Below are positions 18,922-27,459 of a stretch of DNA of 64,000 nucleotides, piece after piece. Made by a program: the position numbers and the translations under genes. Every line of letters starts with the position of its first letter. Within the stretch, counting starts at the first letter, position 1. The stretch comes from Breznakibacter sp047600785 (GTDB lineage Bacteria > Bacteroidota > Bacteroidia > Bacteroidales > Marinilabiliaceae), in contig JASGKH010000002.1 in NCBI GenBank assembly GCA_047600785.1, positions 1,674,001-1,738,000 on the forward strand, written 5' to 3'. The notes under the pieces are model-generated. The model had not been told where the DNA came from. It searched no databases and saw nothing but the letters and a program-made list of their open reading frames with translations.

Positions 18922-19971
18922 TCACTTCACAATCTTAATCTTCGAACGGTTTTTTAAGGTTTCGTAGCCCTTCACGATCAATCGCTCACCAGGCTTCAAC
19001 CCGTCTACAATCTCGATGTAGCCGTTATTTTCCAATCCGGTACGCACCACACGACGTTGTGCGGCTTCACGCTCAGCCACGAACACCACCTGGCTGTTAC
19101 CGTCGGTCAGGACCACATCTTTCAGCACAACCAAAGCGCTATCCTTTTTTTGTAGTTCGATTTCGCAACGCACAAACATCCCCGGACGCAATTTCCCCCT
19201 GTCGTTGCCAATGGTCACACGCCCTGCAAAAGTACGGGTGGTTTTATCGATGGCCGGCGACAGTTCGGCAATGTGTCCTTTCAATGTATCGGTTCCGGCC
19301 GTATAATTGGTGATGCTAACGTTTTGTGATACTTTGACTGTGGGCAACAGGTTTTCGGAGAAACTTAAGTCCAGCACCATTTGATTGTAATCCATCAAAT
19401 CCAGCACCTGAGTGGCCGATTCCACCCGTATTCCTTGCGAGAAATAGGGCAATGCGGTCACAACGCCATCAAAAGGCGCCTTGATCTGCATCTTGGCGAT
19501 GGCAATTTTGGCATTTTCGTGGCTCTGGCGGGCCGATAGCAACGTTTTCTCAGAATTAACAAGCTCGCGAAGCGTGACGCCGCCTTTTTCGTAAAGTGCT
19601 TTTTGTTTCTGATATTCCATTTCCGAAATATCCAGATCGAGCTTTGCCCCTTCCAGGTTCGCGTTGTTTTCGTACTCTTGGTCAATCAAATGAATAATGG
19701 TTTCGCCGTTTCGCACCGCATCACCCATACGGAAACGGTTACCCGTGCGCGGGTTAGTTTGAAGCTCGTAAGCCCCGGCCATTTCGGTCTTAAATGTGAT
19801 CTCACGGGCCGCAGCCACCACACCACTGGTTTGGTAAACCTGCCGGATGGGTTTAAGAGTGACTTCTTCGACCGATACGGGCACGGCCACCTCGGTAGAA
19901 TAGTTCGATTGCTGGTTGTTGCACGAAAGGGCTACCACAGCAAGAATAGACAGGATTGGGAGGTATTTCAT
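18922..19971 (-). CDS. RND efflux periplasmic adaptor subunit (lipoprotein)
   Basis: Membrane-fusion protein, 349 residues, that bridges the inner-membrane RND pump and the TolC-like channel. The N-terminus has a lipoprotein signal with lipobox ALSC (Cys 17). Then follow a biotinyl-lipoyl-like half (residues about 45-90), a short alpha-hairpin (about 95-150), the second lipoyl half (KAPFDGVV), a beta-barrel domain (about 190-270, with GRV and GKLRPGMFVRCEI), and a membrane-proximal domain ending in GLKPGERLIVKGYETL. Length and order are normal. It lies 92 bp before the RND gene and 41 bp after the TolC gene. Confidence 0.94.
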   Translation of the reverse strand: MKYLPILSILAVVALSCNNQQSNYSTEVAVPVSVEEVTLKPIRQVYQTSGVVAAAREITFKTEMAGAYELQTNPRTGNRFRMGDAVRNGETIIHLIDQEYENNANLEGAKLDLDISEMEYQKQKALYEKGGVTLRELVNSEKTLLSARQSHENAKIAIAKMQIKAPFDGVVTALPYFSQGIRVESATQVLDLMDYNQMVLDLSFSENLLPTVKVSQNVSITNYTAGTDTLKGHIAELSPAIDKTTRTFAGRVTIGNDRGKLRPGMFVRCEIELQKKDSALVVLKDVVLTDGNSQVVFVAEREAAQRRVVRTGLENNGYIEIVDGLKPGERLIVKGYETLKNRSKIKIVK

Positions 19972-20012
19972 AGAGTAATATTTTAATATTCAAATTATTA
20001 AAAGACACCAAC

Positions 20013-21485
20013 TTATTTCTTTTTAGAGAAATCGGGCACAATATTACGGCTGTTTTCGTAATCGTATAAGGTTTGGATTTTCATGTTTAGCAACTCTAAC
20101 TTATACTGGATCAATGCATTGGTTAGACTTTGTTTTTTTTGGGTCAATTGGTTTTGCACCAGGTTAAGATCCATACTGGTCAGGTCACCGTTTTTGTATT
20201 TCTCAAGGTTAATATCATAGGTCAGCTGCGCATTCTCTTCGTTTTTCCTGGCAATATCGATTTGATTAAGGTAGTTGGCCAGGTTACGGTATACCTGACG
20301 TATGGATAGGGCGATATCGATTCGCTCGTTTTCGAGATCCAGTTCCAGACTATTTTGGGCTGCTTGCTGGGCCCTCATTTTGGCCTTATTCGCTCCCCAG
20401 TCAAAAATTGGGATGGAAAAGGTCACCTGCACATTTTGGTTTTTAGAAGGGTCCTTGTATACATTCTTCAATTTGACGTCGTCACCGGAAATACCATAGG
20501 ACAATCCGATATTGCCATAAAATTCGTTTTCGGCTTTTGTGGTGATCAAATCAAATTGGCCTTGCTCGATTTCGATTTCCCGTTGGCGCAATTCCATACG
20601 CGAAGCTAACCCTCTTTCAATGGACTGCTTTAAATCAATGGAAACCGGAGTCACCGATACCTCGGCCAAAACCGTGATCGCGTCGTCCAAAGGCAATCCC
20701 AATAGCTGTTTAAAATTATCCAAGGAATTTTCGAGCGACACTTCGTCATCCTGTACGCTCGATTTGCTTGAAAGCATGTCCAATTCGGCCTGGAATAATT
20801 CCTCTTTAGCCACTAACCCAGCATCAACCTTATTTTTGATAATCTCATAGCTTTGCATCCTATTCTCATACTCTTCCCGAGCCGTCTCTAAACTTTTTTG
20901 GGCCTGGTAAACTTCGTAAAATGCCTGGGTAACAGATTTCTCAACTGCCAACAACCGCAATTCGTAGTTCAGTTTTGAATTTTCGAGCGAGTATTCCAAT
21001 CTACGAATTGTCATTTTGGTTCGATTATAAGTAAAGATGGGTTGGTCTACCCCCAACGACAAGGTATTGCTAAATCCTTTAAACGCATTTGCATTGTACG
21101 TGGAATAAGAATCCTGCCAGCCCAAATTGTTGGTCAGTGTTACGGTACCATCGGTTGCCAAGATGGGTTGTTCCACCGTAAATCGTCCGCCACTCGAAGT
21201 GGTCTCGTTGGTTGACCATCCCAGCCGTTCATCGTACTCGCGCTGGTTGGAATAAGCGATTGGCGTCACGTTAAGCGAGAATTTTGATTTGAGTGCGGCC
21301 CGTTGTGCATTTAAATTCTCCTGGTTTTGTTCCAAGCTTAAGCGGGCTGCTCTAATGGTGGGGCTCATCTGGTTGGCGATGGCCAGTGATTGATCTAAGG
21401 TAAGCATACGCTGTCCGTAAATTGACGACACAACTGCAATGGAGAACAACACCCCAAAGCCATACCTTAATTTGTTAAATCTCAT
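20013..21485 (-). CDS. TolC-family outer-membrane efflux protein
   Basis: A 490-residue outer-membrane channel with a signal peptide (about 1-24, ending SIYGQ). Two repeated halves, each rich in long amphipathic helices and coiled-coil segments, build the periplasmic tunnel; each repeat has a region where the barrel strands would insert. The start MLTLDQSLAIANQMSPTIRAARLS is the typical OEP entry. It sits between the ABC permease-peptidase gene (34 bp away) and the adaptor gene (41 bp away), so it probably serves both the RND pumps and possibly the ABC modules. Many Gln/Asn and Tyr residues fit the family in this phylum. Confidence 0.94.
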   Translation of the reverse strand: MRFNKLRYGFGVLFSIAVVSSIYGQRMLTLDQSLAIANQMSPTIRAARLSLEQNQENLNAQRAALKSKFSLNVTPIAYSNQREYDERLGWSTNETTSSGGRFTVEQPILATDGTVTLTNNLGWQDSYSTYNANAFKGFSNTLSLGVDQPIFTYNRTKMTIRRLEYSLENSKLNYELRLLAVEKSVTQAFYEVYQAQKSLETAREEYENRMQSYEIIKNKVDAGLVAKEELFQAELDMLSSKSSVQDDEVSLENSLDNFKQLLGLPLDDAITVLAEVSVTPVSIDLKQSIERGLASRMELRQREIEIEQGQFDLITTKAENEFYGNIGLSYGISGDDVKLKNVYKDPSKNQNVQVTFSIPIFDWGANKAKMRAQQAAQNSLELDLENERIDIALSIRQVYRNLANYLNQIDIARKNEENAQLTYDINLEKYKNGDLTSMDLNLVQNQLTQKKQSLTNALIQYKLELLNMKIQTLYDYENSRNIVPDFSKKK

Positions 21486-21519
21486 AGTCTATGGTTTGAT
21501 TGTCTGGTTTATCTCTCGA

Positions 21520-24500
21520 TCAATAGCTCTTTTTTACCCACTTCACCGCATCGGCAAGTACTATGTTCCGCTCAGTTTTATCGCTTAACGATACACTTGC
21601 TTCTCCCTGCGAAATGTAAAAATCGCCAAGGTACACCCATCCTGATTCCTGAGAAGGATCTATCTCAACCTCGGTGTTCCCGTCATCACTGGAAACAGAA
21701 TAAAGGTAAGTCCCTTTTTCTTCATTTTGGTCGCGGCGCGGCCCTCCTCCCCGCTGCTGAGATAGGTACACATACACAGTATAATTGCCGCTTTCGGTCA
21801 GAGAGGCCTTCCATTGGGCCGATGCGTTACCGTTTCCCTTGGCTTTGTAGACGGATGATTTGACGTACCGACCAAAATAATTTGAATTTAGTGTGGGTTG
21901 CCATTTCAGCGAAGGCGACCAAAAAGTAATGTTCTGGTATTTGTCGCCCGATGTCACCTCCTCGTTACGCTTCATCCACCAATCCTTAATGGTTTTGGAT
22001 TCTTTTTGGTTTTCAGTGCTAAACCCTTCATCCTCGTTGTCAACAATGGTTTCAAACTTTTCCCCGATACTAATGGAGCCTGTATACTCCCTCATCCCCT
22101 CAAACGGAACTACTGTTTGCGACGAAACCTCATCGATGCCTAAACGTTGCGACGAAGGGATATTTTCAGCCACATAGGTATTGATGATCAATTCACGGGG
22201 TTCACTGTCACTCATCAAACCAATTTCAACTTTTTGGCCCTGGGCAATTGAAAACGATTGTTCGACCGACGCCGCAGGGCCTCCTCCACCAGGGCCAAAT
22301 CCGCCGCCAAAACCTCCTCCCCGGCCCCTGTCGCGCATTTGGGCCCTTATGCCAATATTGATAACCCCATCGCCGTTTCCGGCATTGGCCACTTGTGTCC
22401 GTACAAAATAACGAATCCTGTCCCCTTCTGTGACTTTGTATGCTTGAGTCTTGCCAAAAATAAATGCCGGCATCGATGCATTGTCCATCCAGTTGCGGAT
22501 GGCATCTTTCATGTCGTTGCCACTCGACGCGGATAAGTCATCTACAAATTTATCGGAGCTAATGAGCGAGAAACGATTTTGAGCCAATACGGCATCTAAT
22601 TCCCGGTCTATTTCCTTGGGCTTTATACGCATTTCAACGGTAGCAAAAAACTGATCTCCTTTCTTTGATATAATGTCGGGCAATTGCGCATCATTTTTCA
22701 TGGTATTGAGCATTTGCGTCAAGCTCATTCCCCGCATTTTCAATAAAATCTGATCGGAATTACCGCTATTGGGACCAAAACCCCCGCTCCTGCTTTGCGA
22801 CTGTACCCGTGTAAACATGTAATTTTCGGTAATAAATTGCATAATGGGGAACCCTTCTTGCGAGATGCTATTGGTATAGCTCAGAAACTGGGGAAAGACA
22901 GCTTGCTTGCCCCATCCTGCCAAACTACGCAAGTCAGTTCCTCCAAAACGGAAATTCATTCCCGGTTCAAACAACATGTTCCCGACAACGTTCCGGAACA
23001 ACCTGACCTGAATTTCCTTGGGCAAAAGCCCTTCGTTATTACGGTCATTGTCACGCTCAACCCGTCGCTTTTGACGGCTGATATCGTTCATGAAACTGCC
23101 TGCTCCGCCATGTTCGGCATAAAATACCATGCCTGGCATATTATCGTCGGTCGCAAGCGTCCAGCTTCGCGGATAAGTGTAAAAATGAATGGGGACTTCG
23201 ACCAAGCAGAACTGTCCAAATGGATAATCCATGCCAAGTTTACGCTCATATTCACGTTTCATATCAGAAAGCACATCAGGAATGGTATCAGCCACCAGAT
23301 CGAAATTTGATAAAATGCTTTTGCTTTGGGGATTCATCCAAAGCGATACCTCGACGCCATCGACCTTCACCGTTTTTACATCGTATCGGCCGGCCAACAA
23401 ACTGAGGGCGTTAAGCGGCGTAGATGGCTTAAAGGCCACCCATCCGTCAGACATATCTTCCTTGCTGCCTTGTGACAGCACACTGAGTCCGTACGCCATC
23501 TTAGCTTTAAGCTCAAAGCGGGTAAATTGCGGTTGGTTTCGAAAATCACGACTTGCAGCAACGGGATACCAACATGCTTCGCGAGTAAGCAAAAGAAAAC
23601 CGGGTTCCACAAACGATAGCTGTTTTCCTGCCACCAATGGATCCAACCGGTTCAATTCAACACGGGCATTCTCCGGAATTTCGGCAAAAGTGGCTTCATT
23701 GTTCGGCTTGCCCGAATAAGCAATAGCCACAGATATGTTTCCCTCTCTGGAAAACCGTGAAGACTTGAGATCGACCAAATGCAATGTCTGGGAAAAGTCA
23801 ATCTTGCTACCATCTACCTCTGCACTTTCGACTTTAAAGCCAGGATTCAAAACTAATTGGATGTGGCCGTCTGCCTTGCAAATTCCCTTTAACAAAGCCT
23901 TTACCTGTATTTGATCTCCTTTATGCTCCACCTCCAAGTGGGTTTCGCCGACAATAACCGACACATCCACAGGTAATTGACTCTCGGCCACCCTGATTTT
24001 AGCCCTTAAACCCACGCCTGACTGTTGGGTCGTGACATAACTTGTCAACATAACCAAAGCAGTTATGCCCGTCAAGGCTGCACCTGTCAGCATTTTCGAC
24101 CGAAACAGTTTTTCCTGCGGTAAACGAGGCAACTTCAAAATAGTTAAGCACACAAAAGCCAGCCCCAGCAAAGTGTACCCGCCACGCAAGAGTATCAGGT
24201 CGCCCCAGTTGGGCCAACCGACAAACCCAGAATAAACCATGGGAGTGCTGAATGCCACAAAATCGAAGACATTAAACAGTTTTCCCGACAAGAAAAAAAG
24301 ACTGGCTCCCAGTAGTCCCAGCATAAGGATAAACACAATGGCCTGGTTTCGGATAAGCGCCATTAAAAAAAACGACATCCCAAGTATCAAAACCAGCGTA
24401 GGCAACGAAATTACCAAAGGATAAACCCAATAGGTAACAGGGATAAAATTGACATCTCTTGCGATTAAATTAAAAACCGCACCTATGGCCAACACAATCA

Positions 24501-24867
24501 GGTTCAATACCAAAAACACACGCATAATTCCCAGCATCTTTCCCAACACATAGGCATAGTTGGACATGCTGCGAACGTAAAACGCTTCGGTGGTATCAAG
24601 TTTTTTATCACGTCCCAAAAAATCCGACGACAAAAACACCGCAATGACGGCCTGGAACAAGTTTAGCAGGAAAAGATTCAGATAAGGCACGCTTCCGGGT
24701 ATAACGCGCCCGGACCAACCTCCGTCACCCAGTGTGGCAAGACCCACTAAATCGAAAAAAGCAATAAAAACAATTGATATAGCGGCAAAGATTCGAAAAA
24801 ACCAACCCCGCGTAAGGGTCTTGGCTTCGTATCGGGCGATGGTTCCAATAGTTTTGAGGGTGGTCAT
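21520..24867 (-). CDS. ABC permease fused to a degenerate M1-like peptidase domain and a golvesin-like C-terminal domain
   Basis: An 1115-residue protein. Residues 1-275 hold about seven TM helices of an ABC-2 type permease. The rest is extracytoplasmic. About 290-440 is beta-rich. About 490-790 resembles the M1 aminopeptidase catalytic region (YERKLGMDYPFGQFCLVEVP, then the GMVFYAEHGG segment), but the zinc motif HExxH is missing: the aligned stretch reads RNVVGNMLF, so peptidase activity is unlikely. A Gly-rich loop (about 845-866) follows. The final about 140 residues (GNYTVYVYLSQQ, EIDPSQESGWVYLGDF, ADAVKWV) look like a golvesin/carbohydrate-binding-like beta domain. It overlaps the ABC ATPase gene by ATGA, making that ATPase its partner. 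Intact members of this architecture are annotated as ABC permease/M1 aminopeptidase. Confidence 0.82.
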   Translation of the reverse strand: MTTLKTIGTIARYEAKTLTRGWFFRIFAAISIVFIAFFDLVGLATLGDGGWSGRVIPGSVPYLNLFLLNLFQAVIAVFLSSDFLGRDKKLDTTEAFYVRSMSNYAYVLGKMLGIMRVFLVLNLIVLAIGAVFNLIARDVNFIPVTYWVYPLVISLPTLVLILGMSFFLMALIRNQAIVFILMLGLLGASLFFLSGKLFNVFDFVAFSTPMVYSGFVGWPNWGDLILLRGGYTLLGLAFVCLTILKLPRLPQEKLFRSKMLTGAALTGITALVMLTSYVTTQQSGVGLRAKIRVAESQLPVDVSVIVGETHLEVEHKGDQIQVKALLKGICKADGHIQLVLNPGFKVESAEVDGSKIDFSQTLHLVDLKSSRFSREGNISVAIAYSGKPNNEATFAEIPENARVELNRLDPLVAGKQLSFVEPGFLLLTREACWYPVAASRDFRNQPQFTRFELKAKMAYGLSVLSQGSKEDMSDGWVAFKPSTPLNALSLLAGRYDVKTVKVDGVEVSLWMNPQSKSILSNFDLVADTIPDVLSDMKREYERKLGMDYPFGQFCLVEVPIHFYTYPRSWTLATDDNMPGMVFYAEHGGAGSFMNDISRQKRRVERDNDRNNEGLLPKEIQVRLFRNVVGNMLFEPGMNFRFGGTDLRSLAGWGKQAVFPQFLSYTNSISQEGFPIMQFITENYMFTRVQSQSRSGGFGPNSGNSDQILLKMRGMSLTQMLNTMKNDAQLPDIISKKGDQFFATVEMRIKPKEIDRELDAVLAQNRFSLISSDKFVDDLSASSGNDMKDAIRNWMDNASMPAFIFGKTQAYKVTEGDRIRYFVRTQVANAGNGDGVINIGIRAQMRDRGRGGGFGGGFGPGGGGPAASVEQSFSIAQGQKVEIGLMSDSEPRELIINTYVAENIPSSQRLGIDEVSSQTVVPFEGMREYTGSISIGEKFETIVDNEDEGFSTENQKESKTIKDWWMKRNEEVTSGDKYQNITFWSPSLKWQPTLNSNYFGRYVKSSVYKAKGNGNASAQWKASLTESGNYTVYVYLSQQRGGGPRRDQNEEKGTYLYSVSSDDGNTEVEIDPSQESGWVYLGDFYISQGEASVSLSDKTERNIVLADAVKWVKKSY

Positions 24868-25787
24868 AGCAATTTGTTTTCGGTTAACGATTCCATGAAG
24901 TACACGTATGCATGTTCCAGATTAGGGGTAATCCCGGTAACCTTATAAGCATCAAGTTCCCTGGTATTTTGTGCAACGACTTCCAATAGGTAACCCTCAC
25001 CGGTAGGAATGGAAGTAATGACCTGGAATTTTTGTTTAACCGTTTCCATCTGCTCGAAACCGACCTCGATCCCAAATACGTATCCCTGGGCTTTTGCCAT
25101 AAAATCAGAAGGTGATCCATGGAACATTAATTCACCTTTGTTGATAAGTGCCATTTGGTTACATGACGACGAAATATCACCGACAATGTGTGTGGAAAGG
25201 ATCACGATAACCTCTTCTTTGGCTAAACGCCCTAACAGGTTCCGGAACCGGATACGCTCTTCTGGGTCGAGGCCAGTAGTCGGTTCGTCCACGACAACAA
25301 TTTTCGGATGGCCGATAAGTGCCTGGGCAATGCCCAAACGCCGCTTCATACCGCCCGACAATTTATTGGCATAACGGTCACGGGCTTCGTACAGTCCAAC
25401 TTCACCCAACATTTGGTCGACCATTTGCAAACGTTCCTTTTTCGACGTCACTCCGGCCATCGATGCGGCGTAATCCAAAAATTCCCAAGATTTCAGCTTA
25501 GGGAAAAACCTAAAATCCTGAGGTAAGTATCCCATAATGCTTCGGATCTCCTTTCGCTGGGATGAGAGTTTAGCCCCGTTCACATACACTTCACCCGACG
25601 ACGCATCCTGGAGCGTAACCAATATGCGCATAAGCGTACTTTTTCCTGCACCGTTAGGCCCCAGCAGCCCAAACATTCCATCGGTAATTGTTAGATCAAT
25701 GCCCTTCAGGGCTTTGAACCCGTTAGAGTAAATCTTCTGCAAATGTTCAATCCTGATTTCCAAAGTAATATCATTTAAAAACCACAA
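24864..25787 (-). CDS. ABC transporter ATP-binding protein
   Basis: A 307-residue cytoplasmic ATPase that should energise the adjacent permease. It shows Walker A GPNGAGKST, Q-loop YLPQDF, signature LSGGMKRR, Walker B VVVDEPTTG, D-loop LDPEER and H-loop STHIV, so all catalytic motifs are intact. The C-terminal 80 residues are an accessory domain like that of export (not import) ABC-2 ATPases. The stop codon overlaps the start of the permease-peptidase gene. The ATG at 25787 gives about 10 residues before the usual beginning; a TTG eight codons in is a possible alternative. It is 121 bp downstream of the CnrX-like gene, a gap large enough for a second promoter. Confidence 0.93.
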   Translation of the reverse strand: MWFLNDITLEIRIEHLQKIYSNGFKALKGIDLTITDGMFGLLGPNGAGKSTLMRILVTLQDASSGEVYVNGAKLSSQRKEIRSIMGYLPQDFRFFPKLKSWEFLDYAASMAGVTSKKERLQMVDQMLGEVGLYEARDRYANKLSGGMKRRLGIAQALIGHPKIVVVDEPTTGLDPEERIRFRNLLGRLAKEEVIVILSTHIVGDISSSCNQMALINKGELMFHGSPSDFMAKAQGYVFGIEVGFEQMETVKQKFQVITSIPTGEGYLLEVVAQNTRELDAYKVTGITPNLEHAYVYFMESLTENKLL

Positions 25788-25908
25788 CCGATCCCCGCTA
25801 GCAATTATTTTAAACCATGCGAAGACAAAAATTCGTGACCTGCCACCATCACCTGGAGATCACTTGGGTAAACACCCCAATGCCATTTAGATCACATATT
25901 TCTGATAA

Positions 25909-26484
25909 TCAATCAACAGACTGACCTTCTTCAGATACGTCGCGAGGGGGATCTTGCTGGCGTTCACCATGCGGCACGCCACGTTGTTCTTGGTTAAAAC
26001 GTTTGGGGCCACGATCTTTGCGTGACATGTATTCCATCATTAAACTATCAAACTTCACAACCTGACCGGGATGGCAGACCCCGCGAAGTCTCTTGAAATG
26101 ATAAAAAATAGAGGTATCGACCGCAGCCCTCTTTTCGGCAATAATCCTGAACAGGTTGTCGATCTGTTGGGTGGAACCATCTTGCACCATAATCTCACGG
26201 TTAATGACAAACTTTAGACTATCAATTTCACGGTTGAGGCGGCCTAACATTTTCATGTGGGCATCACTCAATTGCCGAAACCGGACTTTCTGAAGCGAAT
26301 CGAGCTGAAGGGTTTGTTCTATCGCATCGCGGCGTTGGTTGCGCCATTCACCACCCCGCCTCTCCCCCGAATCGTTAGAGTAGTCGTTGATATAAAAGAT
26401 CCACCATACCCCAATAATCAATACATTCACCAGTATCAGCACCCCGATGACCAGTTTGTAACGTTTAGCTTCATCCATTTTCAT
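25909..26484 (-). CDS. Membrane-anchored CpxP/CnrX-like periplasmic sensor
   Basis: A 191-residue protein with one N-terminal TM helix (about 10-31) and a periplasmic helical domain (about 50-160). The pattern of amphipathic helices with LDSLQKVRFRQLSDAH, a LNREIDSLK hairpin and a later FHYFKRL-type helix fits the Spy/CpxP/ZraP/CnrX 'periplasmic heavy metal sensor' fold. The tail (about 160-191) is charged and disordered. In CnrYXH systems such a sensor releases the anti-sigma factor when metal binds. Here it lies 2 bp after a one-TM protein gene and then the ECF sigma factor gene, in the equivalent order. What it senses here is not known; no Met/His cluster typical of copper or nickel binding is evident. 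Confidence 0.72.
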   Translation of the reverse strand: MKMDEAKRYKLVIGVLILVNVLIIGVWWIFYINDYSNDSGERRGGEWRNQRRDAIEQTLQLDSLQKVRFRQLSDAHMKMLGRLNREIDSLKFVINREIMVQDGSTQQIDNLFRIIAEKRAAVDTSIFYHFKRLRGVCHPGQVVKFDSLMMEYMSRKDRGPKRFNQEQRGVPHGERQQDPPRDVSEEGQSVD

Positions 26485-26486
26485 AA

Positions 26487-26864
26487 TCAGTTGTTTGTTC
26501 TTTCATAGGCCAGCTGGCTATAGTTGCCATAAGTATCGGCATCCGCCGATTGTTCGTCAAAAATAAGGTAAGAAGTCGATTGCTCATCTTCCGCACCTGT
26601 CTCTTTGATCGTATGCAATGTGTACACGTTCAGTCCAATTAGCAACGCAATACCCGCAGCCGTTACCTGCCAAAAGTGCGATCCATGCGGCACTTTCATC
26701 GAGCGGGTTTGCGTTTCCTTACCGGCAGCTGCCATGACACGTCCCACAAAACCAACAGGTGCATAATTAGTTTCCAATGGAGCAAGGGAATCTAACCATT
26801 GGTCGATTTCTGTTTCCAAATGTTTTCTTTTCTGCTTTTCCATGGCTTCATATTTTGTTATCAT
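26487..26864 (-). CDS. Small one-TM protein, probable anti-sigma factor
   Basis: 125 residues: an N-terminal cytoplasmic part (about 1-65) with helix-forming charged residues, one TM helix (about 66-85) and a short acidic periplasmic tail. Size, topology and position directly after an ECF sigma gene (25-bp gap) are those of anti-sigma factors such as CnrY, but no ZAS-type zinc motif (HxxxCxxC) is seen, so the family is not proved. Assignment rests on context. An ATG seven codons in (26843) is an alternative start. It would be expected to hold the sigma factor at the membrane until the CnrX-like neighbour receives a signal. Confidence 0.6.
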   Translation of the reverse strand: MITKYEAMEKQKRKHLETEIDQWLDSLAPLETNYAPVGFVGRVMAAAGKETQTRSMKVPHGSHFWQVTAAGIALLIGLNVYTLHTIKETGAEDEQSTSYLIFDEQSADADTYGNYSQLAYERTNN

Positions 26865-26889
26865 CTTGCTTTAATACCCCATCTTTCGT

Positions 26890-27459
26890 TTATTTATCGA
26901 GCTCTTTCATCAACATTTCTTTCAAATTCCGTTTTGCCCTGATCAATAACGATTCGACCGATCCAACCGTCGTATCCATGATCTCAGCCACTCTTTCCTG
27001 CTTCATCCCTTCTATTTTTGCCAAATTGAACGCGATCTTCTGTCGTTCGGGCAATTGTTCAATGGCTTGGTTTAAGAGCATGTTCCGTTCGTTCTCTTCC
27101 ATCAACCAATGAGGATGCTGCGAATTGGTTGGCTGTAACCTTTCCAGCTCGTCATTGCTCTTAGGTTGAAAAGCAAACAGACTGCGCTTTTTACGCTTTT
27201 TCATACGCATCATATCCATACAACGGTTTACCGCGATGCGGTATATCCAAGTCGACAAGGAAGCTTCGCCCCTGAACTTATCCAATGACCTGTATATTTC
27301 CAAAAACACCTCCTGGGCAACATCCTCGGCATCCTCACGATTTTTGAGCATCACAATACAGGTATGGAATACCTTATGTTGGTATTTTTCAACCAACACA
27401 TCGAAAGGTATTGTGGATCCATGTTTTTCCAAGGGTATTACCACCTGATCAATTTGCAT
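26890..27459 (-). CDS. RNA polymerase ECF sigma factor
   Basis: A 189-residue extracytoplasmic-function sigma factor of the RpoE class. Region 2 (about 20-90) contains the core-binding NREDAEDVAQEVFLEIYR and the -10 recognition STWIYRIAVNRCMDMMR; region 4 (about 125-185) contains IEQLPERQKIAFNLAKIEGM and the helix-turn-helix TTVGSVESLLIRAKRNLKE. A basic stretch KKRKKRS joins the two. Being the first gene of the cluster, it probably controls its own operon together with the two following regulatory genes. The long leader in front is described separately. The start ATG at 27459 fits the family length. Confidence 0.93.
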   Translation of the reverse strand: MQIDQVVIPLEKHGSTIPFDVLVEKYQHKVFHTCIVMLKNREDAEDVAQEVFLEIYRSLDKFRGEASLSTWIYRIAVNRCMDMMRMKKRKKRSLFAFQPKSNDELERLQPTNSQHPHWLMEENERNMLLNQAIEQLPERQKIAFNLAKIEGMKQERVAEIMDTTVGSVESLLIRAKRNLKEMLMKELDK

